Notes under the pieces: generated by a model | Database searches by the model: none | What the model saw: the letters and a program-made list of their open reading frames with translations, nothing else | What the model was told of the DNA's origin: nothing | Position numbers and translations under genes: made by a program | Assembly (NCBI GenBank): GCA_041686375.1 | Contig: JAWLEB010000005.1 | Coordinates: 1 to 64,000, forward strand | Direction: 5' to 3' | Origin: JAGXLC01 sp041686375 | GTDB lineage: Bacteria > Bacteroidota > Bacteroidia > Bacteroidales > UBA12077 | Length of the DNA: 64,000 nucleotides | Part shown: positions 9,252 through 18,332 of the stretch, in pieces | How positions within the stretch are numbered: the stretch's first letter is position 1 | Layout: the number at the start of each line of letters is the position of its first letter

Positions 9252-9797
9252 ATGGACGAAAAAATAAACAAACTTTGGCCTGAACTGGAATGGATTAAAG
9301 ATAAGAATCTGCGTGATAAGGTAGAAAAAACATGGAGTCTCGCATTAGAAAGAAGTGAGTTGAATGCAGAAGATCTTCAAAATATCCCTTTTACACTCCT
9401 GGTGCCTGATCTGAATGTTACATTTATGGCACATAAGAGAGCTGTTGTTCATATTGCAAAACAAGCAGGTGAAAAAGTAGAAGAATTTTTCGGAGAGGAT
9501 TTACCCGTCGATATGGATATACTTATTGCAGGAGCCATATTAGCAGACGTTGGGAAACTTCTTGAGTATGAAAAAAAAGAGGGCAAAGCTGTACAGGGCC
9601 CTTATGGCAAATACCTGCGTCATCCATTTTCAGGAGTTTCCATTGCAGAAGAATGTGGTATTCCACCTGAAGTATGCCATATCATAGCGGCCCATGCAAA
9701 AGAAGGAGATCACGTAAAACGTACAACTGAGGCTTATTTAGTTCATCATGCGGATTTTATGACTTTCCTTCCTTTTAAGGAAAGACTTAAGGTTTAA
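9252..9797 (+). CDS. HD-domain-like protein lacking the HD histidine
   Basis: Resembles HD-superfamily metal-dependent phosphohydrolases of about 180 aa. Supporting segments are MAHKRAVVHIAKQAG, GAILADVGKLLEYE, LRHPFSGVSIAEECG, IIAAHAKEGDH and VHHADFM, the usual spacing of His ligands. The defining His-Asp pair is altered: the sequence reads Ala98-Asp99 where the family has His-Asp, so metal binding may be weakened or the protein may be a non-catalytic relative. It lies 71 bp downstream of isocitrate dehydrogenase on the same strand and may share its transcript. Substrate unknown. Confidence 0.72.
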   Translation: MDEKINKLWPELEWIKDKNLRDKVEKTWSLALERSELNAEDLQNIPFTLLVPDLNVTFMAHKRAVVHIAKQAGEKVEEFFGEDLPVDMDILIAGAILADVGKLLEYEKKEGKAVQGPYGKYLRHPFSGVSIAEECGIPPEVCHIIAAHAKEGDHVKRTTEAYLVHHADFMTFLPFKERLKV

Positions 9798-9929
9798 TTT
9801 AGCAGATGTTAGATTATAGATTTTGGGTGATAGACAATCGATTTTAATCTCTTTTTATTTTAATATATCCTAAATCATTTCGATCCCCAATTAATGCTGA
9901 CCAGTTTTTTAATTATTTTTAGTGATGTC

Positions 9930-9965
9930 ATTATTCCAGATGAAAATATTTTCATCTGGAATAAT
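9930..9965. repeat. 36-bp perfect palindrome between convergent genes
   Basis: Bases 9930-9947 are the exact reverse complement of 9948-9965 (core CCAGATGAAAATATTTTCATC). It sits between the convergent HD-like gene and sucB. It may be a bidirectional terminator, though it is not followed by a clear U tract, or a protein-binding or mobile palindrome. Confidence 0.7.
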
Positions 9966-10080
9966 CTTAGTATTACTGTGAACTGTTATTTTTAACTCTT
10001 CTTTGTTACTTTTAAGTTCAAAATAAACAGGTGTAATAGTTCCCGGTAAATAATAATGTGGCGTTTGTGATTATAATGAT

Positions 10081-11400
10081 TTATAGACTTAACAGAGCTT
10101 GGTCGGGATCTAATTTCATAAGTAATTTATGCGGCTGTTCGATAAGCTTTTTTATTTCCACAAGGAAACTCACAGATTCTTTCCCATCAACCGCGCGATG
10201 GTCATAAGACAAAGCAATATACATCATAGGCCGGATTGTTACTTCCCCATTTATAGCAATGGGTCTTTCCTGAATATTGTGCATTCCCAGGATAGCTGAT
10301 TGAGGAGGATTAATGATAGGGGTGGATAGAAGTGATCCAAAGACTCCGCCGTTTGTAATGGTAAATGTACCTCCTTCCATCTCATCTATTGAGATACGGT
10401 TTTTTTGTGCCTTTTGTGCAAATTCATTAACTTTTAACTCAATTTCCGGAATTGTTAAAGATTCTGCATTTCTGATGACTGGTACCATCAAACCTTTAGG
10501 CGTTTGTACAGCTATTCCTATGTCTTTATATTTTGGATATGCAATTTCATTTTTCTCAATACGTGAGTTTACATTTGGATATTCAGAGAGGGCTTTAGAT
10601 GCAGCTTTGATGAAGAACGACATAAATCCAAGCTTCACTCCGTGTTTTTCCTGAAATTTGTTTTGGTATTTCTTGCGTAAATCAATTATTGTTGACATAT
10701 CGGCTTCATTAAATGTTGTGAGCATCGCCGTTTCATTTTTAACAGCAACAAGTCGTTCACTCAGTTTTTTCCGTAGCCGGCTCATTTTTTTCCTGTTTTC
10801 ATCTCTCGTAAAATCCAGGGCTTCTTCCTCAGTGTTGTCACTTGCTCCTTTTCGCAGGCCTTGCATGGCTTTTTTTACATCTTTTTTGGTAATTCTTCTT
10901 AATCCTTGTAAAACATCATCAATTGACAGATCATAATCTTTCATCATATGTTGTGCTACCGGTGTTGCTTTTATGTTTTTTTCGGTTTCTTTTTCCTGTG
11001 CATCTTGGTTTTGATGTTGTTCAGACATGAGAGTAGCGGCTTTCTTTTCTGTTTCTGATGTTTTCTGCTTTTTTTCTTTTTCTTTGCTGGTTTCTGTATT
11101 TTCTGCAGGAACCTTGTTGCCTTTTTCTCTTTCGGGCGCCTGTTTCCCTACCTCAGTTTTATAATCAGTATCTATTTTGCATGCTGTTTCACCCACTTTA
11201 ATGGTTTCTCCTTCTGCGGCAATTATTTTTACTCTTCCGCTTTCCTCTGCTACCAGTGGTAAAGTGGCTTTGTCTGATTCTATTTCTGCCATTTCCTGGT
11301 CTTTTTCAACATAATCGCCATCTTCCACAAGCCAGTTTGCTATTTCAACTTCTGTTATTGATTCTCCCGGGCTTGGTATTTTTATATCTTTCATGGACAT
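10081..11400 (-). CDS. sucB: 2-oxoglutarate dehydrogenase E2, dihydrolipoyl succinyltransferase
   Basis: Core subunit of the 2-oxoglutarate dehydrogenase complex; transfers the succinyl group from lipoate to CoA. Residues 3-77 form one lipoyl domain with lipoylation site Lys44 in EIESDKATLPL. A long charged, Lys/Glu-rich linker (about 80-145) leads to the peripheral subunit-binding domain (TPVAQHMMKDYDLSI onward), and the catalytic acyltransferase domain fills about 205-439 with the active-site SYDHRAVDG motif near 400. Its start is 11 bp downstream of sucA, so the two form an operon. No E3 (lpd) gene lies beside them. The linker is longer and more charged than in E. coli, which is common in Bacteroidota. 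Confidence 0.94.
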   Translation of the reverse strand: MSMKDIKIPSPGESITEVEIANWLVEDGDYVEKDQEMAEIESDKATLPLVAEESGRVKIIAAEGETIKVGETACKIDTDYKTEVGKQAPEREKGNKVPAENTETSKEKEKKQKTSETEKKAATLMSEQHQNQDAQEKETEKNIKATPVAQHMMKDYDLSIDDVLQGLRRITKKDVKKAMQGLRKGASDNTEEEALDFTRDENRKKMSRLRKKLSERLVAVKNETAMLTTFNEADMSTIIDLRKKYQNKFQEKHGVKLGFMSFFIKAASKALSEYPNVNSRIEKNEIAYPKYKDIGIAVQTPKGLMVPVIRNAESLTIPEIELKVNEFAQKAQKNRISIDEMEGGTFTITNGGVFGSLLSTPIINPPQSAILGMHNIQERPIAINGEVTIRPMMYIALSYDHRAVDGKESVSFLVEIKKLIEQPHKLLMKLDPDQALLSL

Positions 11401-11411
11401 TCACTTTAATA

Positions 11412-14216
11412 TTAATAGTTAATATAGTGAGGTTGTTTCAGCTGTTTTCTGTAACCACCTACTTCACAGTCGAGATTACAATATTTGTAGTTTCTTTCGC
11501 AAGTACATTTTCTGAATACTTTACCTATGATTTCAGTTTGTTCTTTTTGGTGAATTTTATACAGCCCTACAGCCGGGCTTCCACTCGGTTTTCTGGCTAC
11601 TGGCTGTAAATCTATATTATCAATCTCGTTTTTTATATAATTCCATGCTCCCATATTTTCTGGTTCTTCCTGCACCCAAAGCCAACTAATGGTGTTTTTA
11701 TATTTCTCGATTATATTTCTGACTTTTTCATGCGGAAATGGATATAGTTGTTCTATGCGGATGAGTGCGATATCAGTAGCATCAAAATGCTCTTTTCGCT
11801 CCAGCAGGTCATAATATATCTTTCCTGTGCAAAACACTACCCTTTTAACTGCCTCATCATCAACATTCTCATCGTCTATAACCTCATGGAAGTTTGAATT
11901 TGCCAGCTCATTGAGAGAAGACACAACTTTTTTGTGCCTTAGGAGGCTTTTGGGAGAAAATATTATCAATGGAATTCTGAAGTTTCTTTTTATTTGTCTT
12001 CGCAGAACATGGAAGATATTGCCTGGGGTAGTAAGATTTACAATTTGCATATTGTTGTTAGCGGCTAGGTTTAAAAACCTTTCCATTCTTGCACTGGAGT
12101 GTTCCGGTCCCTGACCTTCGTATCCATGTGGTAAAAATAGCGTTATGCCATTCATCAAGCCCCATTTTTCTTCGGCAGAACTTAGATATTGGTCAATAAT
12201 TACTTGCGCTTCGTTATTGAAATCTCCAAATTGAGCTTCCCAGATTGTTAATCCGCTTGGTTTAGCTAATGCATAGCCATATTCAAAACCCAAAACTCCG
12301 TATTCCGATAATGGTGAATTAAACATATCCACTTCTGCCTGATTCTTATCAATATGTTGTAACGGGAAATATTTCTCGTCAGAGTCTTTTAGGGTAAATG
12401 CGCCATGTCTATGTGAAAATGTTCCCCTTACAGAATCCTGGCCGCTTAAGCGAACGGGCGAACCTTCTTCTGCAAGGCTGCCGTATGCCAGAAGTTCAGC
12501 CATAGCCCAGTCCAATCTGTTTTCACTGACCATCTTGCGCCTTTCTTCAATCAGCTTATGGACTTTTTTGAAAAATGTTTTTTCTGAAGGAAGTTGGTTA
12601 ATTTTTGTGGCTAATTCTTTGAGTTGTTTTTCAGATACTCCGGTATAAGGAGACTCTTTAAAATCATTGTTCTCAGGGGATTTATAATTTTTATAATCTT
12701 CAATGAGGAACTGCTTAATGTGAACTTTATCTCTTTTTTTTGCCAGGGCAAATTTTTCATCCAGCCACTGATGATATTCCTTTTCTTCTTTTTTTAACTC
12801 TTCTTTTGTAAAAATATCTTTTTCTACCAGATATTCACTGTAAATATCCCTTGGATTGGGATGTTTATTGATAGCCTCATATAATAATGGCTGAGTAAAC
12901 CTTGGCTCATCACCTTCATTGTGGCCATGTTTCCTATAGCTTAATAAGTCTATGAAAACATCAGTATGAAATTTTTGACGATATTCCAATGCAAGTCGGA
13001 TAGTAAATATCATAGCCTCCACATCATCGCCATTTACGTGAAATATTGGTGCTTTTATTACTTTGCCTATATCCGTACAATATGTACTTGATCTTCCTTC
13101 CAGATAATTAGTGGTGAAGCCAACCTGGTTGTTAATGATCAGGTGAATCGTACCGCCGGTTCTGTATCCCGGCAATTGAGACATCTGGATGGTTTCGTAA
13201 ACTACTCCCTGAGCTGCTATAGCTGCATCCCCATGTATCGCTATAGGTACCAGTTTGTTATAGTTATGTTGATATTGATGGTTTATTTTTGCTTTGGCTA
13301 TACCTTGAATTACAGGTGTTACAGCTTCCAGGTGTGACGGGTTAGGCGCCATGTTGAGTCTTATCTTTTTTCCTTTATCTGTGGTAATCTCATTCCCATA
13401 GCCCAAATGGTATTTTACATCACCCAGGGCAATACTCTCATCATATTCTTCCCCCATGAATTCAGAAAAAATATCTTCTGCTGGTTTTTTCAGGATGTTG
13501 TTTAAAACATTAAGCCTCCCCCGGTGCGACATGCCAATCATAAATTCTTCAATGCCCATTTCAGAACCGTATTCCACGATAACATCCAGTGCTGGGATCA
13601 TTGATTCAGCTCCTTCCAGGGAGAAACGTTTCTGCCCGACGAATTTTTTATGAATGTAGCTCTCAAATCCCACTGCTTTCATCAGGTTATTGTATATGTC
13701 TTTTTGTTCTGCAGGGGAAAAAGTTGGTGTGTTTTGAGTGCTTTCCATCTTTTCCTGAAGCCATGTGGTAATTTCCGGATTTCGTATAAACATATATTCA
13801 GCTCCTACTGCCCGACAGTAGGTTTGTTTCAGATGTTGAATAATATCTTCTAATGATGCAGACCCTATTCCTATTCTGTTTCCGGCCTGAAATACAGTGT
13901 TCATATCTTTCTCAGTCAGCCCGAAATTTTCTATATCTAAAGTAGGGGAGTATGTTCTCCTGCTTCTAACTGGATTGGTTTTTGTAAACAGATGACCCCT
14001 TTTACGGTAAGCCTCGATAAGGTTGATGACTTTGAATTCTTTGTTGAATGCTTCAGGATCTCCTTCCTGATTCAAAAAATGTTTCTGCGCCATTTCAAAC
14101 CCCCTGAAAAAATTCACCCACGAGTCATCCAAAAGTTCAGGGTTTTCAGTATATTGTTTGTATAGCTTTTCGACCGTGTTAATGTCTGTATTGCCTAAAA
14201 AAGAAAATTTATCCAT
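11412..14216 (-). CDS. sucA: 2-oxoglutarate dehydrogenase E1 component
   Basis: Thiamine-diphosphate-dependent decarboxylase of the 2-oxoglutarate dehydrogenase complex. Seen in order: the N-terminal MDKFSFLGN segment with FFRGFE, the E1 core with MSHRGRLNVL, the ThDP site (HGDAAIAAQGVVYE ... IINNQVGFTT), the pyrimidine-domain segment RLSGQDSVRGTFSHRH, and the C-terminal WVQEEPENMGAW. Length (about 934 aa) fits the family. I chose ATG 14216; the ATG at 14225 adds three residues. The extreme C-terminus is unusual: after the normal end of the fold it carries a Cys-rich tail (KCTCERNYKYCNLDC) of about 30 residues. First gene of the sucAB operon. Confidence 0.95.
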   Translation of the reverse strand: MDKFSFLGNTDINTVEKLYKQYTENPELLDDSWVNFFRGFEMAQKHFLNQEGDPEAFNKEFKVINLIEAYRKRGHLFTKTNPVRSRRTYSPTLDIENFGLTEKDMNTVFQAGNRIGIGSASLEDIIQHLKQTYCRAVGAEYMFIRNPEITTWLQEKMESTQNTPTFSPAEQKDIYNNLMKAVGFESYIHKKFVGQKRFSLEGAESMIPALDVIVEYGSEMGIEEFMIGMSHRGRLNVLNNILKKPAEDIFSEFMGEEYDESIALGDVKYHLGYGNEITTDKGKKIRLNMAPNPSHLEAVTPVIQGIAKAKINHQYQHNYNKLVPIAIHGDAAIAAQGVVYETIQMSQLPGYRTGGTIHLIINNQVGFTTNYLEGRSSTYCTDIGKVIKAPIFHVNGDDVEAMIFTIRLALEYRQKFHTDVFIDLLSYRKHGHNEGDEPRFTQPLLYEAINKHPNPRDIYSEYLVEKDIFTKEELKKEEKEYHQWLDEKFALAKKRDKVHIKQFLIEDYKNYKSPENNDFKESPYTGVSEKQLKELATKINQLPSEKTFFKKVHKLIEERRKMVSENRLDWAMAELLAYGSLAEEGSPVRLSGQDSVRGTFSHRHGAFTLKDSDEKYFPLQHIDKNQAEVDMFNSPLSEYGVLGFEYGYALAKPSGLTIWEAQFGDFNNEAQVIIDQYLSSAEEKWGLMNGITLFLPHGYEGQGPEHSSARMERFLNLAANNNMQIVNLTTPGNIFHVLRRQIKRNFRIPLIIFSPKSLLRHKKVVSSLNELANSNFHEVIDDENVDDEAVKRVVFCTGKIYYDLLERKEHFDATDIALIRIEQLYPFPHEKVRNIIEKYKNTISWLWVQEEPENMGAWNYIKNEIDNIDLQPVARKPSGSPAVGLYKIHQKEQTEIIGKVFRKCTCERNYKYCNLDCEVGGYRKQLKQPHYINY

Positions 14217-14308
14217 GATTACCACTTATCTTTGGTAGAGTTAAATGTAATTATAAATTCGCATTTTATAACCTTCAAAATGTTTACATTTATTATATTT
14301 TAGTTTCT

Positions 14309-14316
14309 TACTTTTG
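14309..14316 (+). promoter_or_regulatory. Putative -7 promoter box for the sirtuin gene
   Basis: TACTTTTG matches the Bacteroidota TAnnTTTG consensus and lies 45 bp before the sirtuin start, in the gap divergent from sucA. No clear -33 TTTG partner was found. Confidence 0.4.
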
Positions 14317-14361
14317 GAACAAAATAGAGGTGTGAATGTTTAAAACGAATACAATTGGACT

Positions 14362-15114
14362 ATGGAGAAAAAGAAACTTACTGAGGCTTCTGAGCTTATT
14401 TTAAAATCCCGCCATTCAACTGGCTTTACAGGAGCGGGAATATCTGTTGAAAGTGGAATTCTTCCCTTTAGAGGAAAAAATGGACTATGGAATAAATATG
14501 ACCCCGGAATTTTAGATCTGGATTATTTTTATTCAAATCCGCTTGAGTCATGGAAAGTTATCAAAGAAATTTTTTATGATTTTTTTGTGAGTGTAAAACC
14601 CAATGATGGACATAAAGCATTGGCTGAACTTGAAAAATTAGGATTGTTAAATGCTGTTATTACTCAAAATATTGATAACCTTCATCAGGAGACAGGAAGT
14701 GAAACCGTTTATGAATTTCACGGAAATTCAAGAGATTTAATATGTCAACATTGCAGTGAAACATATCCTGTAACGGAGGAGTTAATTAAAGAACTGCCCC
14801 CAAGATGTGATAAGTGCAATGGGGTTTTAAAACCCGATTTTATATTTTTTGGAGAAATGATCCCGGAGTATGCTTACATAAAATCTGTTGAGGAAGCATC
14901 AAAGGCTGATGTTTTCGTAATAGTTGGCTCCACAGGAGAAGTAGTTCCTGCTTCTATGATACCACCTATGGCTAAAGAGAATGGGGCTAAAATTATTGAA
15001 GTGAATCCCAATGAATCCCAGTTTACCCAATCTATTACCGATATATTTCTTCAGGGAAAAGCAGAGGATGTATTACCAACTTTAGTGGAAGTTACAAAAT
15101 CAAAATTACAATGA
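14362..15114 (+). CDS. NAD-dependent protein deacylase (Sir2 family)
   Basis: Removes acyl groups from protein lysines using NAD+. The Rossmann signature GAGISVESGILPFRG is at 23-37, the NAD-site motif TQNIDNLH at 101-108, and catalytic His120 lies in EFHG. A structural zinc site is formed by Cys128, Cys131, Cys149 and Cys152. KPDFIFFGEMIP and GSTGEVVPAS complete the fold. I do not see the Tyr-x-x-Arg pair typical of SIRT5/CobB-type desuccinylases, so deacetylation is more likely (inference). Its stop overlaps the next start by 4 bp (ATGA), which indicates translational coupling with the S4-domain gene. Confidence 0.93.
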   Translation: MEKKKLTEASELILKSRHSTGFTGAGISVESGILPFRGKNGLWNKYDPGILDLDYFYSNPLESWKVIKEIFYDFFVSVKPNDGHKALAELEKLGLLNAVITQNIDNLHQETGSETVYEFHGNSRDLICQHCSETYPVTEELIKELPPRCDKCNGVLKPDFIFFGEMIPEYAYIKSVEEASKADVFVIVGSTGEVVPASMIPPMAKENGAKIIEVNPNESQFTQSITDIFLQGKAEDVLPTLVEVTKSKLQ

Positions 15115-15326
15115 TAGAATTTCAGTTAAAAGAAGATTCAGATTATATTGAATTAATTAAATTATTGAAGGTTGTCAATTTAGTAAGCAGCGGGGCAGAG
15201 GCAAAGCAGCTGGTTGAAGATGGCAGGGTTAAGCTGAATGGTACAATTGAAGATAAAAAAAGGGCAAAGGTCAGAAGTGGAGATATTGTTGATATCGAAG
15301 GGCAGCAGGTAACTGTATTAAAATGA
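15111..15326 (+). CDS. S4-domain RNA-binding protein (YbcJ-like)
   Basis: A 71-aa protein made almost entirely of an S4 fold: KLLKVVNLVSSGAEAKQLVEDGRVKLNG is the conserved helix-turn-strand, followed by KVRSGDIVDIEG. Small stand-alone S4 proteins of this type are thought to bind structured RNA; the exact role is not established. It overlaps the sirtuin gene by 4 bp and is convergent with the Mut7-C gene with a 10-bp gap. Confidence 0.88.
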   Translation: MIEFQLKEDSDYIELIKLLKVVNLVSSGAEAKQLVEDGRVKLNGTIEDKKRAKVRSGDIVDIEGQQVTVLK

Positions 15327-15336
15327 GATTGTTTAT

Positions 15337-16086
15337 TTATTGTTCCTGCAGTATTGTTTCTATAAAATTTATCATATTCTGATAATGAGAGCCTTTCCAG
15401 TATATTTTCCGGCAAGTTTTACATTGAAAAAATTCATTATAGTATTGAATAGTGCCTGGTAATAACTCAGGCTGAATGTCTTCTTTGGAAATGGCCACAA
15501 TGTCACCATTACATTCCATGCATCTGGAAAAAATTTTCAGGTTTTTGTCAAGATAAAATCGCTTAATTACTTCTTGAAGCTGATCAGTGGGATTGTCTGA
15601 ACGAAGATAATATCCATGAGTAACTTTGTTGTTTTTAAGAATGCCTTTATCCCTAGTCAGAATGATTCTGTGCTCCTTTTCCGAAATGTTGATGATTGTA
15701 TCATCTCCCAAATCATTTGAATATAAGCTGTCAAATCCTAATAATCTGAGATAACGAGCTAGTTTGCCAAGGTGGACATCAAGGATGAATTTGGTTACTC
15801 TTAAAGGGCTGTTATTGAGCTTTGTGACTTCGCTTATGTCTAATGTTTCAAATTTTGGATAAACTGCGATTCTGTCATTATGTTTGATGGTATAATCAAA
15901 ACTTACCGGATTGTCATTCACTAATATTAAATCTACTTCTGTATGGGGAATTCCGAATGATTCAATAACGTGTTTGACTTTTGGGGAGCCGTAAAAAAAG
16001 TGGCTTCTATCCCCTTTATCTTGATTTGAGGGTATAAAATCATTTAATTCTTCATAGAATCGAAATGTAGCAACTTTACGGGACAT
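15337..16086 (-). CDS. Mut7-C RNase-domain protein with ubiquitin-like N-terminus
   Basis: Two domains can be read. Residues 1-80 form a Mut7-C ubiquitin/MoaD-like beta-grasp domain (ATFRFYEELNDFI ... HNDRIAVYPKFE). Residues from about 95 form the Mut7-C RNase (PIN-like) domain with FILDVHLGKLARYLRLLGFD, the acidic SNDLGDDTI, and ILTRDKGILK. A C-terminal zinc ribbon is formed by CMEC and CKTC. Family members are presumed RNases by analogy with the C-terminus of animal Mut-7; the bacterial substrate is unknown. The gene is alone in its transcription unit, with 237 bp upstream to the divergent mce. Confidence 0.9.
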   Translation of the reverse strand: MSRKVATFRFYEELNDFIPSNQDKGDRSHFFYGSPKVKHVIESFGIPHTEVDLILVNDNPVSFDYTIKHNDRIAVYPKFETLDISEVTKLNNSPLRVTKFILDVHLGKLARYLRLLGFDSLYSNDLGDDTIINISEKEHRIILTRDKGILKNNKVTHGYYLRSDNPTDQLQEVIKRFYLDKNLKIFSRCMECNGDIVAISKEDIQPELLPGTIQYYNEFFQCKTCRKIYWKGSHYQNMINFIETILQEQ

Positions 16087-16272
16087 AATTTATGAAATAT
16101 ATAAAATAACATCAGAAAGACTTAATATTTAGTGGTATATGATGATTTATGGGGGTTAATTTAAAGAGAGTTTCCCTAAGTTTAAGTTTTACAAATATAT
16201 AACGTAATCTTGAAACTACAACTTTTTATGTTAAAAAACAATAATTTTATTTTGATTTTTTGATAATTATCA

Positions 16273-16304
16273 TTGGTCTAATTAGATGAATATAGGTACT
16301 TTTG
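16273..16304 (+). promoter_or_regulatory. Bacteroidota-type promoter of the methylmalonyl-CoA operon
   Basis: Both elements are visible: TTGG at 16273-16276 and TACTTTTG at 16297-16304, 20 bp apart, matching the -33/-7 consensus. Transcription would start about 10-15 bp before the mce ATG at 16324, giving a very short leader. Confidence 0.6.
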
Positions 16305-16323
16305 CACTATAAAAATATACCAT

Positions 16324-16743
16324 ATGAAACCAACACATATTGAACACATTGGGATTGCGGTAAGGAACCTTGAAGAAACCATAAAGTTTTACGAAGAGGT
16401 TTTTGGTTTACAATGTTATAACATTGAAGAGGTGCAAGAGCAAAAAGTACGTACTGCTTTTTTTCAGGTTGGGGATACCAAAATTGAGCTTTTAGAGTCT
16501 ACTGATCCGGACGGTTCTGTTGCGAAATTTATTGAAAAGAAAGGTGAAGGCCTTCATCATGTAGCTTATGCCGTTGAGAATCTGGAAGAAAAACTTAAGC
16601 AAGCTAAGGAAAAAGGTGTCCGATTGATAGATGAGAAACCACGAAAAGGAGCTGAAGGGCTGAATATTGCATTTTTGCATCCTAAGTCTACCAGTGGTGT
16701 ATTAACCGAACTATGTGAGGATAAAACAAAAACACAAATATAA
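16324..16743 (+). CDS. mce: Methylmalonyl-CoA epimerase
   Basis: Interconverts (R)- and (S)-methylmalonyl-CoA in the succinate-propionate pathway. It is a VOC-superfamily protein of two beta-alpha-beta-beta-beta modules. Likely metal ligands are His8 in HIEHIGIAVRN, Glu55 in DTKIELLES, His78/79 in GLHHVAYAVEN and Glu in LTELCE near the end. Length (139 aa) is typical. First gene of the operon with the decarboxylase subunits; the gap to mmdA is 15 bp. Confidence 0.94.
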   Translation: MKPTHIEHIGIAVRNLEETIKFYEEVFGLQCYNIEEVQEQKVRTAFFQVGDTKIELLESTDPDGSVAKFIEKKGEGLHHVAYAVENLEEKLKQAKEKGVRLIDEKPRKGAEGLNIAFLHPKSTSGVLTELCEDKTKTQI

Positions 16744-16758
16744 TTCTATATATCTGCA

Positions 16759-18318
16759 ATGAGTAAACAAGATAAAATTAAAAAATTAATTGATTCAAGG
16801 GCTGAAGCCAAATTAGGCGGCGGTGAAAAACGAATTAAGTCCCAGCACGATAAAGGTAAGCTAACGGCCAGGGAGCGAATAGAAATTTTGCTTGATGAAG
16901 GCAGTTTCGAAGAATTTGATATGTTTGTAACACATCGGTGTTCGAATTTCGGAATGGATAAGAAAAAAATCCTTGGTGACGGAGTTGTTACAGGAACCGG
17001 GACAATAGACGGTCGTGTAGTTTATGTCTTTTCACAGGATTTTACGGTTTTCGGAGGGTCTCTGTCGGAGAGTTTCGCTCAGAAGATTTGTAAGGTTATG
17101 GACATGGCTATGAAGGTAGGTGCTCCTGTGATAGGTATTAATGATAGTGGTGGTGCCCGTATACAGGAAGGTGTGACCAGCCTTGCAGGATATGCTGAAA
17201 TATTTGAGCGTAATATTCTGGCTTCTGGTGTTGTACCCCAAATAAGTGCTGTTTTTGGTCCTTGCGCTGGTGGAGCTGTTTACTCCCCGGCCCTTACTGA
17301 TTTTGTAATGATGACAGAAGAGACCAGTTATATGTTTGTAACCGGTCCAAAAGTTGTAAAAACAGTTACCGGTGAGGAAATAAGCACTGAGGATCTCGGC
17401 GGAGCTGATGTCCATGCAACGAAGTCGGGTGTATCGCATTTTAAGGTAGAAGATGAAGAAGAAGGATTACTGCTTATTAGAAAGCTGCTGACTTATTTGC
17501 CATCTAATAACCTGGAGGAACCTCCGGTAGCAGAGTGTACTGATCCGATTGATAGATTGGATGATGCACTTAATGAAATTATCCCCGAAAATCCCAACGA
17601 ACCTTATGATGTGAAGGAAATTATTTTCAGCATGGCTGATTATAATGAATTTTTGGAGATTCACAGAAACTACGCTAAGAATATTATTGTGGGTTTTGCA
17701 CGATTCAATGGAATGCCGGTCGGAATTGTTGCCAATCAGCCCAATTACCTTGCCGGAGTTCTCGATATTGATGCATCCCGTAAAGCAGCCCGTTTTGTTA
17801 GATTTTGTGATGCATTCAATGTTCCACTTGTAACTCTTGTTGATGTACCGGGATTTCTGCCGGGAAGTAATCAGGAATATGGTGGTATTATTCTTAATGG
17901 TGCAAAGCTAATGTATGCTTATGGCGAGGCCACGGTTCCAAAAGTTACCATCACATTGAGAAAATCGTATGGTGGGGCCCATGATGTAATGAGTTCAAAA
18001 CAATTAAGAGGCGATGTTAATTATGCCTGGCCTACTGCTGAAATTGCGGTTATGGGTGCACAAGGCGCTGTGGAGGTTTTATATGGAAAAGAGCTAAAGC
18101 AAATTGAAGATGAACCAGAAAAAGAAAAATTCATCCAGGAAAAAATAAAAGAATACAGAGAATACTTCGCTAATCCATACCAAGCAGCTAGTCTTGGATA
18201 TATTGATGATATTATTGAACCTCGAAATTCAAGATTCAGAATAATTAGAGCGCTGCAAACATTATCTACCAAGAAAGATAAAAATCCGGCCAAAAAACAC
18301 AATAATTTACCACTTTAA
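16759..18318 (+). CDS. mmdA: Methylmalonyl-CoA decarboxylase alpha subunit (carboxyltransferase)
   Basis: Biotin-dependent carboxyltransferase of 519 aa. The two crotonase-like halves are visible: the N-terminal half with VYVFSQDFTVFGGSLSE, INDSGGARIQEGV and FGPCAGGAVYSPALTDF, and the C-terminal half with GIVANQPNYLAGVLD, DVPGFLPGSNQEYGG and SYGGAHDVMSSK. On sequence alone it could be propionyl-CoA carboxylase beta; the linked epimerase, OadG-like, biotin carrier and Na+-pump beta subunits point to methylmalonyl-CoA decarboxylase. It transfers the carboxyl group from (S)-methylmalonyl-CoA to the biotin carrier, leaving propionyl-CoA. Confidence 0.92.
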   Translation: MSKQDKIKKLIDSRAEAKLGGGEKRIKSQHDKGKLTARERIEILLDEGSFEEFDMFVTHRCSNFGMDKKKILGDGVVTGTGTIDGRVVYVFSQDFTVFGGSLSESFAQKICKVMDMAMKVGAPVIGINDSGGARIQEGVTSLAGYAEIFERNILASGVVPQISAVFGPCAGGAVYSPALTDFVMMTEETSYMFVTGPKVVKTVTGEEISTEDLGGADVHATKSGVSHFKVEDEEEGLLLIRKLLTYLPSNNLEEPPVAECTDPIDRLDDALNEIIPENPNEPYDVKEIIFSMADYNEFLEIHRNYAKNIIVGFARFNGMPVGIVANQPNYLAGVLDIDASRKAARFVRFCDAFNVPLVTLVDVPGFLPGSNQEYGGIILNGAKLMYAYGEATVPKVTITLRKSYGGAHDVMSSKQLRGDVNYAWPTAEIAVMGAQGAVEVLYGKELKQIEDEPEKEKFIQEKIKEYREYFANPYQAASLGYIDDIIEPRNSRFRIIRALQTLSTKKDKNPAKKHNNLPL

Positions 18319-18332
18319 AATTAAGATAGATT

